Source: Magnetospirillum sp. 64-120
GTDB lineage: Bacteria > Pseudomonadota > Alphaproteobacteria > Rhodospirillales > Magnetospirillaceae
Reading direction: 5' to 3'
Length of the DNA: 64,000 nucleotides
NCBI GenBank assembly: GCA_001898825.1
Contig: MKVK01000014.1
Coordinates: forward strand, 434,001-498,000
The notes beneath the pieces are model-generated. The model was not told the origin of the DNA. It was given only the letters and a program-made list of their open reading frames with translations, and did not search any database. A program made the position numbers and the translations under genes. Positions 53,482 through 62,295 of the stretch are shown one piece after another. How positions within the stretch are numbered: position 1 is the stretch's first letter; each line of letters opens with the position of its first letter.

Positions 53482-54162
53482 ATGCGACAGAACCCGCCCC
53501 CCCACCGCGTCAAGGTCTGGGACATCCCCACCCGCTTGTTTCATTGGGTGCTGGTGGCGCTGATCGTCGTCCTGGGGATCAGCGGCCAAATGGGCCGGCT
53601 TGACGTCCACATGCTGGTCGGTCCGGCCGTGGTGGCCTTGGTCCTGTTCCGTATCATCTGGGGTTTCGTCGGCAGCGAAACCGCCCGCTTTTCCCACTTC
53701 GTCCGCGGCCCCAAGGCTGTGATGGCCTATCTGGACGCCGCCAAGACCGGCGCCGTGCGTTCTGTCGGCCACAACCCGCTGGGCGCCTTCAGCGTGCTGG
53801 CGCTGCTGGGACTGGTCCTGCTGCAAGGCGTCACCGGCCTGTTCACCAGCGACGACATCCTGAGCGAAGGTCCGCTGGCCCATCTGGTGACGTCCAAGAC
53901 CGTGGCGCTGTTGTCGGCCATCCATCGTATCAGCTTCAACCTGCTGCTGGCCTTCGTCGTCCTGCATCTGGCCGCGGTGGTGTTCTATCGGGTGGTCAAG
54001 AAGGACGACATGGTCCAAGCCATGATCACCGGGGAAAAGCGCGTCCCCCAGGGGGTCGAAGGCATCCGTTTCAAGAACCCGCTGCTCGCCCTGGCCATCC
54101 TGGCTGTCTGTTGCGCCGTGGTGTGGGGCACCCTTGCCGCCTTCCCGCCTCCGGCCTTTTAG
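53482..54162 (+). CDS. Cytochrome b561-family membrane protein
   Basis: ATG 53482 with GGAGG nine bases upstream; 226 residues. Four to five membrane helices carry haem-ligand histidines in TRLFHWVLVALI, DVHMLVGP, IHRISFN and VVLHLAAVVFYRVV. The layout matches the prokaryotic di-haem cytochrome b561/hydrogenase b-type family, quinol-linked electron carriers. It is convergent with a cytochrome c' gene; b561 and small c-type cytochromes are often electron partners, so a functional link is possible. Confidence 0.9.
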   Translation: MRQNPPPHRVKVWDIPTRLFHWVLVALIVVLGISGQMGRLDVHMLVGPAVVALVLFRIIWGFVGSETARFSHFVRGPKAVMAYLDAAKTGAVRSVGHNPLGAFSVLALLGLVLLQGVTGLFTSDDILSEGPLAHLVTSKTVALLSAIHRISFNLLLAFVVLHLAAVVFYRVVKKDDMVQAMITGEKRVPQGVEGIRFKNPLLALAILAVCCAVVWGTLAAFPPPAF

Positions 54163-54184
54163 CGGGCCTATTCGCCAGACAGAC

Positions 54185-54221
54185 AAAAAACCCGCCGGCT
54201 CGCACCGGCGGGTTTTTTTAA
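54185..54221. terminator. Bidirectional terminator
   Basis: AAAAAACCCGCCGG and CCGGCGGGTTTTTTT pair around CTCGCA between the convergent cytochrome b561 and cytochrome c' genes. Confidence 0.92.
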
Positions 54222-54236
54222 GGGGATGCGCGCCCC

Positions 54237-54695
54237 TTATTCCTTGCGGAAATTGTCGTGGCAGCCCTTGCAGGTCTTGCCGACGGCACCGACACCAGCC
54301 TTGATGGCGCCTTCGTCGCCCGACTTGGCGGCGGCGGCCAGCTGGGTGGCGGCGGCTTCCAAAGCGTCGAACCCCTTGGCGAAGTCAGCCGAGGTGAAGG
54401 CTTCCGGCTTGGTGTTGGAACCCGGCAGCGATTCCGTGCCCTTGGCGAAGGACGCGGGCAGGATGCGGGCCAGGGCGGCGACGTTCTCGGCCTTGGCGGC
54501 AGCGTCGGCGGGCAGCGCGCCCTTGCCCTGGGCGAAGGCGCCGATGGGGCCGAAATTCATCTTCACCGCCTGGAACAGCCCCTGGCGCATCTTCAGCGCC
54601 TCGTCCGGCTTCTGCTGGGCCACGGCCTGGCTGGCCACACCGGCCATGGTGACGGCGAAAACAGCGGCAACGGCCGCCTTCTTGATGAAACGCAT
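54237..54695 (-). CDS. Cytochrome c' (class II c-type cytochrome)
   Basis: ATG 54695 (MRFIKKAAVAAVF) has AAGGAG seven bases upstream; the longer frame to 54773 is rejected. 152 residues: Sec signal peptide ending at QAVAQQK, then a four-helix bundle with the haem motif CKGCHDNFRK at the very C-terminus, the hallmark of cytochrome c'. Such proteins bind NO and CO in the periplasm and may protect against nitrosative stress. An operator-like palindrome lies upstream. Confidence 0.93.
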   Translation of the reverse strand: MRFIKKAAVAAVFAVTMAGVASQAVAQQKPDEALKMRQGLFQAVKMNFGPIGAFAQGKGALPADAAAKAENVAALARILPASFAKGTESLPGSNTKPEAFTSADFAKGFDALEAAATQLAAAAKSGDEGAIKAGVGAVGKTCKGCHDNFRKE

Positions 54696-54732
54696 AGTGA
54701 ACTCCTTGTCCCGAGTGGTCCTCGACCATGCC

Positions 54733-54773
54733 CATATAGCGCAATGGCCTCGCCCTGCCAGTGACAATGTCAC
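54733..54773 (-). promoter_or_regulatory. Palindromic operator and -10 element of the cytochrome c' promoter
   Basis: GTGACAATGTCAC (54761-54773) is a perfect 6-1-6 palindrome. On the minus strand TATATG at 54738-54733 can serve as -10, giving a start near 54727 and placing the palindrome centre about 40 bp upstream, the class II activator position. The TGACA half-sites suggest a CRP/FNR-superfamily regulator. The rest of the 288-bp gap to icd shows no gene. Confidence 0.45.
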
Positions 54774-54983
54774 AACTTTTGAAATTCGTAGAGATCGGAA
54801 AAACCATACCGATTTACCGGACCCTGCCCGTTTCCCATCCCAAGGTGTAGCTTTTGGCGCTTGCGTTCGCCGTCCGGGGTGTTATCGTGCCCCCGCCGTA
54901 CGGGGTGCCAGGGCCTGTCCGCCGGACGTGGCGCGCACTGCAGCGGAACCATTGCCAATACCGTCAACACGGGGAACACGTCG

Positions 54984-56198
54984 ATGAATAAGATCAAGGT
55001 CGCCAATCCCATCGTCGAGCTCGACGGCGACGAGATGACTCGCATCATCTGGAAGTTCATTAAGGACAAGCTGATCCTGCCGTACCTGGACGTGGACCTG
55101 AAGTACTACGATCTGGGTGTCGAATACCGCGACGAGACCAACGACCAAGTCACCATCGACGCCGCCAACGCCATCAAGCAATACGGCGTCGGCGTCAAGT
55201 GCGCCACCATCACCCCCGACGAAGCGCGCGTGAAGGAATTCAACCTCAAGAAGATGTGGAAGTCGCCCAACGGCACCATCCGCAACATCCTTGACGGCAC
55301 CGTGTTCCGCGAGCCGATCATTTGCCAGAACGTGCCGCGTCTGGTTCCCGGCTGGACCAAGCCCATCGTCATCGGCCGTCACGCTTTCGGCGACCAGTAC
55401 CGCGCCACCGACTTCAAGGTGCCCGGTCCCGGCATCCTGACCATGAAGTTCGTCGGCGAAGACGGCCAGGTGATCGAGCACGAAGTGTTCAACTTCCCCG
55501 GTTCCGGCGTCGCCATGGGCATGTACAACCTGGACGAATCCATCCGTGGTTTCGCCCGCGCCTGCATGAACTATGGCCTGTCCAAGAAGTGGCCGGTCTA
55601 CCTGTCGACCAAGAACACCATTCTCAAGGCCTATGACGGCCGCTTCAAGGATATCTTCCAGGAAGTGTACGAGAAGGAATTCAAGGCCGAGATGGACAAG
55701 ATCGGCACCGTCTACGAACACCGCCTGATCGACGACATGGTCGCCTCGGCCCTGAAGTGGTCCGGTGAATTCGTCTGGGCCTGTAAGAACTACGACGGCG
55801 ACGTCCAGTCCGACACCGTCGCCCAGGGCTTCGGCTCGCTCGGCCTGATGACCTCGGTCCTGCTGTCCCCCGATGGCAAGACCGTCGAGGCCGAAGCCGC
55901 CCACGGCACCGTGACCCGTCACTACCGCGAGCACCAGAAGGGCAAGGAAACCTCGACCAACCCGATCGCTTCGATCTTCGCTTGGACCCGTGGCCTGATC
56001 TACCGCGCCCAGTTCGACAACACCCCGGAAGTGGCCAAGTTCGCCAACGCCCTGGAAGAAGTGTGCGTCGAAACCGTGGAATCCGGCTTCATGACCAAGG
56101 ATCTGGCCATCCTGATCGGCCCGGACCAGCCCTGGCTGACCACCAACCAGTTCCTGGACAAGCTGGACGAGAACCTGAAGAAGAAGATGGGCGTCTAA
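54984..56198 (+). CDS. icd: NADP-dependent isocitrate dehydrogenase
   Basis: The open frame starts earlier, but ATG 54984 ([20 protein letters not shown]) matches the family start. 404 residues of the type II (eukaryote-like, dimeric) isocitrate dehydrogenase: substrate serine/arginine region [19 protein letters not shown], catalytic Tyr-Lys residues around [14 protein letters not shown], metal site [20 protein letters not shown] and cofactor loop [14 protein letters not shown], whose His-Gly-Thr-Val context fits NADP. TCA cycle enzyme in the cytosol, ending in a strong terminator. Confidence 0.96.
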   Translation: MNKIKVANPIVELDGDEMTRIIWKFIKDKLILPYLDVDLKYYDLGVEYRDETNDQVTIDAANAIKQYGVGVKCATITPDEARVKEFNLKKMWKSPNGTIRNILDGTVFREPIICQNVPRLVPGWTKPIVIGRHAFGDQYRATDFKVPGPGILTMKFVGEDGQVIEHEVFNFPGSGVAMGMYNLDESIRGFARACMNYGLSKKWPVYLSTKNTILKAYDGRFKDIFQEVYEKEFKAEMDKIGTVYEHRLIDDMVASALKWSGEFVWACKNYDGDVQSDTVAQGFGSLGLMTSVLLSPDGKTVEAEAAHGTVTRHYREHQKGKETSTNPIASIFAWTRGLIYRAQFDNTPEVAKFANALEEVCVETVESGFMTKDLAILIGPDQPWLTTNQFLDKLDENLKKKMGV

Positions 56199-56220
56199 GC
56201 CCCGCTTCCTTCCAAGGAAA

Positions 56221-56256
56221 GAAACCCCGCCGGAGCGATCCGGCGGGGTTTTTTCA
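56221..56256. terminator. Terminator after icd
   Basis: AAACCCCGCCGGA and TCCGGCGGGGTTTTTT pair around GCGA. The plus-strand T-run is the better one, but the A-run on the other side could serve the convergent gene at 56324. Confidence 0.92.
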
Positions 56257-56323
56257 TTATCTTCCGTGGATTGCTTGGCCGCTCGCTCAATGCTCGCCAG
56301 GGCGGCGCGCCTCACATTTAAGT

Positions 56324-56917
56324 CTAGAACTTCAGTTCCAGCCCGGCGCCGAAATGCAGGCCGGAATTGGGTTGGCTGGCGGCGTCCTCGCCACGGCTGG
56401 CGGCGGCGAAACCGCCCATGCTGAAGGATGGCGTCACGTCGTGGGTGAAGGACAGCGACAGCGACAGATCGTTGGCGTCCCCCGGCGACACCCCCATCTG
56501 AGCGGGATTCAGGCTGAAGCCCCCCACCTGGGTCCATTGATACCCCAAGGACAAGGCGGCGACGCCATCCAATCCCAACGGTGAAACCGAACGGCTGGCG
56601 GTCAGGTCGGCGGTACCGATGCCGCCGCCGCTTTTCACCGAAGACGACAGGTTCATCCAGTCCATGCCATAGGCGGCGTAACCACCCACGGCCAGACCGT
56701 CGCCATTGGCGTTGGCGCTGACGCCCCCCATGGGCGCGGACACCGCCCCCAGGCTGAAGCCCCCGGTGGAGTATACTTCGGACTTGTTTTCACCACTGAA
56801 GGCCGGCAAAGCCGTACCGCCGCCCCCCGGCACCAGTCGCGGGCGCACGGCTTCACCGGCCCAGACGGGCATGGCGGCGGACAGCGACAAGGCGATCAGG
56901 GTAAGCTTGCGGAACAT
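56324..56917 (-). CDS. Secreted, probably outer-membrane beta-barrel protein, unknown function
   Basis: ATG 56917 (MFRKLTLIALSLSAAM) gives 197 residues; a GTG five codons earlier is possible. A Sec signal peptide (cleavage near PVWAGEA) precedes a Gly/Ser-rich body of alternating amphipathic strands (GGFSLGAVSAPMGGV, GGYAAYGMDWMNL, LSLSLSFTHDV), ending HFGAGLELKF with a terminal phenylalanine, which is typical of outer-membrane barrels. Family not recognised. Convergent with icd. Confidence 0.7.
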   Translation of the reverse strand: MFRKLTLIALSLSAAMPVWAGEAVRPRLVPGGGGTALPAFSGENKSEVYSTGGFSLGAVSAPMGGVSANANGDGLAVGGYAAYGMDWMNLSSSVKSGGGIGTADLTASRSVSPLGLDGVAALSLGYQWTQVGGFSLNPAQMGVSPGDANDLSLSLSFTHDVTPSFSMGGFAAASRGEDAASQPNSGLHFGAGLELKF

Positions 56918-57034
56918 GGTCTTCAAAAGCACAAGATGTTGATGCGACTCATATAATGTCGCCTGCGCCCAAGAACAGCCCTTTATTGCACACCCGAATC
57001 AAATATCCCGCCGCGTTGCAACAAAGCCACAAAG

Positions 57035-59476
57035 TCAGTCGTCGACGATCTTGCGCTCGCGCTCACGCTCGGGGCGCTCTTTTTCAGGCTTCTCGCGCTC
57101 GGCAGGTCGAAGCGTGCGCTGGGAAAACGCCGCCAGACGGGCCTGAACCTTGCGGTTGACCGTTCCAGCCGGGTAACGCCCCTGCTCGTCCGCCTCGCCG
57201 GCCTCGGCTCCTGTCAGCAGGGCGATCCCCTGGTCCACATGATCGACGGGATAGATGGCGAAACGGCCCTGGCGGCAGGCCTCGACCACGTCATGGCGCA
57301 GCATCAGATGGCCCACGTTGGTGGCGGGGATCATCACCCCTTGCGTTCCGGTCAGCCCCCGAGCGGCGCACAGGTCGAAGAAGCCTTCGATCTTTTCGTT
57401 GACCCCGCCGATGGCCTGGACCCGGCCGAACTGGTCCACCGAACCGGTGACCGCCAGATCCTGGCGGATGGGCAGGCCGGAAAGCGCCGACAGCAGCACG
57501 TACAACTCGGTGGACGACGCCGAATCACCGTCGACCCCGCCATAGGATTGTTCGAACACCAACGACGCCGACAGCGACAACGGTTCGTGGGCGCCGAAGC
57601 GGGCGGCCAGGAATCCGTTCAGGATCAGCACCCCCTTGCCGTGCAAAGGCCCGCCCAGCTCGACTTCCCGTTCGATGTCGATGACGTCGCCCTTGCCGGC
57701 ATGGATGCGCGCGGTGATGCGTGACGGATGGCCAAAGGCGAAATTGCCCAGCTGCAACACCGCCAGGCCGTTGATCTGCCCCACTTCCGCCCCCTCGGTG
57801 GCGATGTGGATGATGCCGCGTTCGATCTCGTGCTGGACGTTCTCGCGCACCCGGTCCTGACGGCGGATGGCGGATTCCACCGCCTGCTGCACGTGGGTGG
57901 CGTCGATGACCGCGGCGCCGGCCCGCCCCGCCCAATAATCGGCTTCCCGCACCAGGTCGGCCAATGACGCCATGTGGGTGGACAATTTGTCCGCGTCCTC
58001 GACCTGACGCGACGCCTGTTCCACCACCCGGGCCATCCCGGTGCGGTCCAAGGGCAGCAAGCCTTCCTTGCGGCAAAGGGTGGCCACCGAACCGGCCAGG
58101 GCCAGGATGGCGGGATCGCTGCGATCCATGCGCCAGTCGAAATCCGCCGCCACCTTGAAGAGTTCGGCGAATTCCGGGTCGTGGTGGGACAGCAGGTAAT
58201 AAAGCATCGGCTCGCCGATCAGCACCACCTTGATGTCCAAGGCGATGGGCTGCGGCTCAAGGCTGAAGGTGGACAGCAGCCCCATGGACTGGCCAGGGCT
58301 TTCGATGCGCACTTCCCGAGCCTTCAGCGCCCGCTTCAAATCCTCCCAGGCGAACGGGTTCATCAACAACTTGCGGGCGTCCATGACCAGGAAGCCGCCA
58401 TTGGCCTTGTGCAGGGCGCCGGCGCGGACCAGGTTGAAGTCGGTGATCAGGGCGCCCATCTGGGCCAGATGCTCGACCCGGCCGATCAAGTTGGGCTGGG
58501 TGGGGTAATCCTCGTACACCACCGGGGCGCCCTGGGTGGCGCCATTGTCCACCAGCACGTTGACCCGATAGCGGCGGAACACGTCGCCGCCCATGGCGCG
58601 GCGGATCTTCGAGCGGTCGTCGTCACCCAGGAAATCGCCCACATTGGCGGCGACATCGGCGGCCACCGCCTGCAGATAGGTCTGCACCTGATCCAGCTCG
58701 GGATATTTGGCGGTGATCTCGTCCAACAGATGCTCGATGGCGAAAGCCACCACGTCATGGTCCAGTTCCCGCAGGCGGGCGCGGGACTCGCGTTCCCATT
58801 TCGGCACTTCCTTCAAAGTGCCTTCCAGCTTTTCCTGCAGCCCCTCCATGTCCGCCTTGAAGCGGGTCTGGGTATCCTCGGGCAATTGCTTGAACTGTTC
58901 GGGCGACAGCACCTCGCCATCCACCATGGGGGCCAGGGCCAGCCCCACCGGCGTGCGCACCAAGGCGACGCCCTTTTCCCCCGCCTCGCCGGCGATGGCG
59001 CGGAACGCCTCTTCCTGGCGTTCCTTCAACTCGTCTTCGATGGCTTGGCGACGGTTGCGATATTCCTCGGCCTCGAAGGCGGCGGGCAGGGCTTGGCCCA
59101 GTTCGCCCACCAGCCAGTCCATGTCCTTCTTCAGGCCGTTCGCGCGCCCGGCCGGCAGGCGCAGCGCCTTGGGCCGTTGGTTCTGCTCGAAATCGTTGAC
59201 ATAGGCCCAGTCGTCAGGGACCGGGCGCTTCGCCGCCTGCGCCGCCAACAGGCGCATGACCAACGAGCGCCGGCCAGTGCCTTCCGGTCCCAGGGCGAAC
59301 AGGTTGAAGCCGCGATGACGCATGGCCATGGCGAAGCCGATGGCTTCGACGGCGCGGTCCTGGCCAAAGGCGTTGTCGGAATCGGCCAGCTCGGCCGTGC
59401 TGTCAAAGGGCAGCGAAGCAGGGTCGCAAACCTTGTAAAGACGTTCTGGCGGCAAAGGTTGCGGCAGCGGCGACAC
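57035..59476 (-). CDS. Lon-family (S16) AAA protease, AAA_32 type
   Basis: The frame reaches 59554, inside the next gene, but GTG 59476 follows GGGGGG at a spacing of four and starts just after that gene's stop; 813 residues. A degenerate P-loop-like GPEGTGRRSLVMRL sits near ~67, a helical insertion covers ~130-330, then the AAA core (LHKANGGFLVMDARKLL). The Lon protease domain has catalytic Ser in GGVDGDSASSTELY and Lys in GGVNEKIEGFFDLC. Unlike Lon it lacks the LON substrate domain, as in the LonB/AAA_32 group. Tail rich in Arg/Glu. Cotranscribed with the zincin upstream. Confidence 0.9.
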   Translation of the reverse strand: MSPLPQPLPPERLYKVCDPASLPFDSTAELADSDNAFGQDRAVEAIGFAMAMRHRGFNLFALGPEGTGRRSLVMRLLAAQAAKRPVPDDWAYVNDFEQNQRPKALRLPAGRANGLKKDMDWLVGELGQALPAAFEAEEYRNRRQAIEDELKERQEEAFRAIAGEAGEKGVALVRTPVGLALAPMVDGEVLSPEQFKQLPEDTQTRFKADMEGLQEKLEGTLKEVPKWERESRARLRELDHDVVAFAIEHLLDEITAKYPELDQVQTYLQAVAADVAANVGDFLGDDDRSKIRRAMGGDVFRRYRVNVLVDNGATQGAPVVYEDYPTQPNLIGRVEHLAQMGALITDFNLVRAGALHKANGGFLVMDARKLLMNPFAWEDLKRALKAREVRIESPGQSMGLLSTFSLEPQPIALDIKVVLIGEPMLYYLLSHHDPEFAELFKVAADFDWRMDRSDPAILALAGSVATLCRKEGLLPLDRTGMARVVEQASRQVEDADKLSTHMASLADLVREADYWAGRAGAAVIDATHVQQAVESAIRRQDRVRENVQHEIERGIIHIATEGAEVGQINGLAVLQLGNFAFGHPSRITARIHAGKGDVIDIEREVELGGPLHGKGVLILNGFLAARFGAHEPLSLSASLVFEQSYGGVDGDSASSTELYVLLSALSGLPIRQDLAVTGSVDQFGRVQAIGGVNEKIEGFFDLCAARGLTGTQGVMIPATNVGHLMLRHDVVEACRQGRFAIYPVDHVDQGIALLTGAEAGEADEQGRYPAGTVNRKVQARLAAFSQRTLRPAEREKPEKERPERERERKIVDD

Positions 59477-59489
59477 GTTTCCCCCCTTT

Positions 59490-59903
59490 TCAAGCTTCGT
59501 CTTCGATACGTTCCATGTCGTCGTCGGAAAAACCGAAATGGTGGCCGATTTCATGGATCAACACATGCTTGACCAAGGACGTCAGGTCCTCGCCCGATTC
59601 GCACCAGTAATCCAGGATCGGCCGACGATAGAGATAGATCATGTCCACATCGGTGCGCGGCGCCGATTCGGCAAAGCTGGTCATCGGCAGCGACACCCCG
59701 CGATACAACCCCAACAGGTCGAACGGGCTTTCCAGCCCCATTTCCGTTTCGGTCTCTTCGTCGGGGAAATCGTCGACGCGGATGATCACGTCGGCGGCGT
59801 AGGTCCGCAATTCCTCGGGGATTTCGGCGAAAGCGGTGTGGGCGATGGTTTCCAGGTCACCCAGGGTCGGGGGCACCGTATGCGGAGGGATGAGTCGTGA
59901 CAT
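59490..59903 (-). CDS. Zincin-like metallopeptidase family protein
   Basis: 137 residues with the zinc motif HVLIHEIGHHFGFSDDDMERIE near the C-terminus (HEIGHH, with a following Asp as third ligand). It matches the short minimal zincin family found near housekeeping proteases. No signal peptide. Fourteen bp upstream of the Lon-family gene, so the two are probably one transcript, a pairing that suggests a shared proteolytic role; substrate unknown. Confidence 0.88.
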   Translation of the reverse strand: MSRLIPPHTVPPTLGDLETIAHTAFAEIPEELRTYAADVIIRVDDFPDEETETEMGLESPFDLLGLYRGVSLPMTSFAESAPRTDVDMIYLYRRPILDYWCESGEDLTSLVKHVLIHEIGHHFGFSDDDMERIEDEA

Positions 59904-59980
59904 GTCTTTACCTTACCCTGCCTTGAACCAAGCGTGAAGGGCGCCCATAGGAAATAGGTCCACTAAAGGCGAGTTTCATC

Positions 59981-60271
59981 ATGGTGACAGAACTGACCCC
60001 CGCAGAACGTGACCAAGCCTTGGCCCAATTGACCGGATGGGCGTGGCTTCCCGACCACAAAGCCATCGAGAAATCATTCCGGTTCAAGGATTTTTCCCAG
60101 GCTTTCGGCTTCATGAGCCGCGTCGCCCTGGCCGCCGAAAGCCAGGACCACCACCCCGATTGGAGCAACGTCTATTCCAAGGTCACCATCCGCCTATCCA
60201 CCCACGAATGCGGCGGACTTTCCCATCGCGATGTCCGATTGGCCCACACGATCGACACAATCGCCCCTTAG
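59981..60271 (+). CDS. phhB: Pterin-4a-carbinolamine dehydratase
   Basis: 96 residues with the active-site pattern [23 protein letters not shown]: the His-His-Pro and the later His of the family are all there. It dehydrates 4a-hydroxytetrahydropterin formed by aromatic amino acid hydroxylases, or serves related pterin chemistry. No phenylalanine hydroxylase is nearby. Divergent from the zincin/Lon-type pair. Confidence 0.95.
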   Translation: MVTELTPAERDQALAQLTGWAWLPDHKAIEKSFRFKDFSQAFGFMSRVALAAESQDHHPDWSNVYSKVTIRLSTHECGGLSHRDVRLAHTIDTIAP

Positions 60272-60345
60272 CCTCATTTACAGCGGAGGGGGCGTGTGGA
60301 ATCATGCGCCTTCAGTTCAACACGTTTCACGAAAGCGCTGATTCC

Positions 60346-61470
60346 ATGCGGATCGCCGTTGCCCTGCTTGCTCTTGCCGCTTCTGTTTCCGGCCCGGCCC
60401 TGGCCCAGGAAAAAATCGCCGCCAAAGCCCCTTCGACCGCCAAAGCCGCCAGCCCGGCCAAGCCCAGCCTGTCGCAACTGGCCGCCGAAGGCGACGTCCA
60501 GGCCCAATTCGACTGGGGCCAGTTGCTGCTGAAGGGGGCCAAGGGGGTGAAGAAGAACCCCGCCCAGGCCCAGGACTGGCTGGCCCTGGCCGCCAGCAAC
60601 GGCCATGTGGAAGCCGCGATCGCCTTGGCCCAGGGCTTCGAGAAAGGCCTGTTCGGCAAGGCTGACATGGCGGAAGCGGCCAATTGGTGGTACCGGGCCG
60701 GCGACCTGGGGAACGAAACCGCCCGTCAGCGCTTCCTAAGCCTGTATCTGGATGGCCAGACCGCCTCGGTCGGCGGCCCCGCCGGGGTGCGCTGGCTGGA
60801 ACAGCAGGCGACCGCCAACGACAGCCGGGCCATCCTGGCCTTGGGCCGCATCTACGAATTCGGTGACGGCATCGTCGTCGACCACGCCAAGGCCCAGGCC
60901 TGGTATCGCATCGCCGCCCTTGCCGGCAACGTGGACGCCCAATACCGTCTGGGCAGCATGTTGTTGGCCGAACCCGCCGCCTGGCGCCTGTTGTTCAAGG
61001 ATGTCAGCCGCGAAAAGGACAATACCGAGCGCGACAATTTCTATCCCACCCGTGACGCCGCCCAGGCCGCCGCCGGCAACGACCGTTGGGTGGACATCAT
61101 GCGGCCGGGCATGCTGCATGGCGAATATTGGCTGACCCGGGCCGCCCTGCGCGGCCATCCCCAGGCCGCCCTGACCCTGGGCGAAGCCTATCTGCAGGGA
61201 CGCGACCTGCCCTTCGACCTGTCGCAGGCCGTGCGCTGGCTGTCGGTGTCGGCCCTGGCCGGCGAACCGCGCGCCATGAAGGAACTGGCCGACCTGGCCG
61301 CCATGGGCCAGGGACTGTTCGCCCCCGATCCCATCCGCGCCTGGGTCAATTACGACCTGGCCGCAGCCGCCGGAATGAAGGAAGCGGAAGAGTCCCGCGA
61401 CAAGCTGGGCAAGACCATGAACCAGCGCCAGCTGAACCGCAGCCGCCAGATCGCCGCTGATTTGAAATAA
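60346..61470 (+). CDS. Secreted Sel1-repeat protein
   Basis: ATG 60346 (MRIAVALLALAASVSGPALA) gives a clean signal peptide and 374 residues; ATG 60304, nearer a GGAGGG ribosome site, would add 14 residues and is the alternative. Sel1-like TPR repeats fill the rest: VQAQFDWGQLLLKGAKGVKKN, ALGRIYEFGDGIVVDHAKAQAWY, ALTLGEAYLQGRDLPFDLSQAV. Periplasmic Sel1 proteins usually serve as scaffolds in envelope assembly or signalling. 74 bp after phhB. Confidence 0.85.
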   Translation: MRIAVALLALAASVSGPALAQEKIAAKAPSTAKAASPAKPSLSQLAAEGDVQAQFDWGQLLLKGAKGVKKNPAQAQDWLALAASNGHVEAAIALAQGFEKGLFGKADMAEAANWWYRAGDLGNETARQRFLSLYLDGQTASVGGPAGVRWLEQQATANDSRAILALGRIYEFGDGIVVDHAKAQAWYRIAALAGNVDAQYRLGSMLLAEPAAWRLLFKDVSREKDNTERDNFYPTRDAAQAAAGNDRWVDIMRPGMLHGEYWLTRAALRGHPQAALTLGEAYLQGRDLPFDLSQAVRWLSVSALAGEPRAMKELADLAAMGQGLFAPDPIRAWVNYDLAAAAGMKEAEESRDKLGKTMNQRQLNRSRQIAADLK

Positions 61471-61512
61471 GCCGAAGTCAGCCCGATGGGGCGGCCCGTC
61501 AGGGGCCGCCGC

Positions 61513-61953
61513 CTATCTTTCCCGGCGCAGCAGGAAACGGGCGGTGTTGCCCTTGGCGTTGCTGGCCACCCCATAGACCTTGCCGCCTTCGGTCAGCACG
61601 CCTTCCATGGTGAACTGACCGTCGCCGGCGCCCAGGGTGAACGAACAGCCGGTGACCGCCGTCACGGTGCCGTCGATGCGGGTGCCGGCGCTCCAGCCCA
61701 TGCCGTCGTCGCCGCTGCCCTTGCGGTCCAGAACCCAAACCATCCCCTGCCCCTGGCGAGAAAACTCCCACCGGCTGTGCGGGCTGACCCAGCGGCCCAG
61801 CAGCCAGCCGCCATTGTTGGGCAAGGCGGTGTCGCAGCCGGCCTCGGGCAAGGCGCCGGGTGGGCCGGCCTTGGGGAACTGGGGCAGTTCCTGGGCCAGG
61901 GCGGGCAGGCTGCAGACCATCAACAAGCTAGCGGCCAGGGTGGCTGCGCGCAT
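61513..61953 (-). CDS. Secreted small protein, unknown function
   Basis: ATG 61953 (MRAATLAASLLMVCSLPALA) with AAGGA seven bases upstream; the longer frame is rejected. The 146 residues have a Sec signal peptide, a Pro-rich stretch, and a beta-rich domain (GGWLLGRWVSPHSRWEFSRQ, FTLGAGDGQFTMEGVL) with two cysteines that could pair in the periplasm. Possibly a lipocalin-like or DUF-type envelope protein; family not recognised. Eleven bp after the lipoprotein gene, so the two are likely cotranscribed. Confidence 0.7.
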   Translation of the reverse strand: MRAATLAASLLMVCSLPALAQELPQFPKAGPPGALPEAGCDTALPNNGGWLLGRWVSPHSRWEFSRQGQGMVWVLDRKGSGDDGMGWSAGTRIDGTVTAVTGCSFTLGAGDGQFTMEGVLTEGGKVYGVASNAKGNTARFLLRRER

Positions 61954-61964
61954 GGAATATCCTT

Positions 61965-62243
61965 TCATCGGCTGGACCGCACCGGAACATAGCCGCGATC
62001 GCGCATGCACATGTCCACATAGGCGTTGATACGCTTCTTCGCCTGCGCCCGGTCATAGTCGCGGAAATTGCTGTCCGAACTGCTTTCCGTATAGCCCACT
62101 TCGCCATCCGCCCAACGGCGGCAGGCGTTGTAATCGCTACGCCAGCGGTCCTTGGGCTCGGTGGGATGCTGCCACGGCACCGAAGCCGAACAGCCGGCAA
62201 GGACCAGGAACAACAAGGAACAGGCGACGAAACGAGGCTTCAC
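61965..62243 (-). CDS. Small lipoprotein
   Basis: 92 residues. Signal peptide with lipobox LAGCSAS (Cys at residue 18), then a short polar domain with three cysteines (NACRRWADGE, VDMCMRDRGYVPV); the last segment resembles the C-MR-RGY motif common in small envelope lipoproteins. The residue after the lipid Cys is Ser, so outer-membrane sorting is expected. Function unknown. Confidence 0.75.
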   Translation of the reverse strand: MKPRFVACSLLFLVLAGCSASVPWQHPTEPKDRWRSDYNACRRWADGEVGYTESSSDSNFRDYDRAQAKKRINAYVDMCMRDRGYVPVRSSR

Positions 62244-62295
62244 GGGCAGGACTCCGGCGACGAAGGCGGCATTGCGCCACAGCCCCGCCCCCAGG

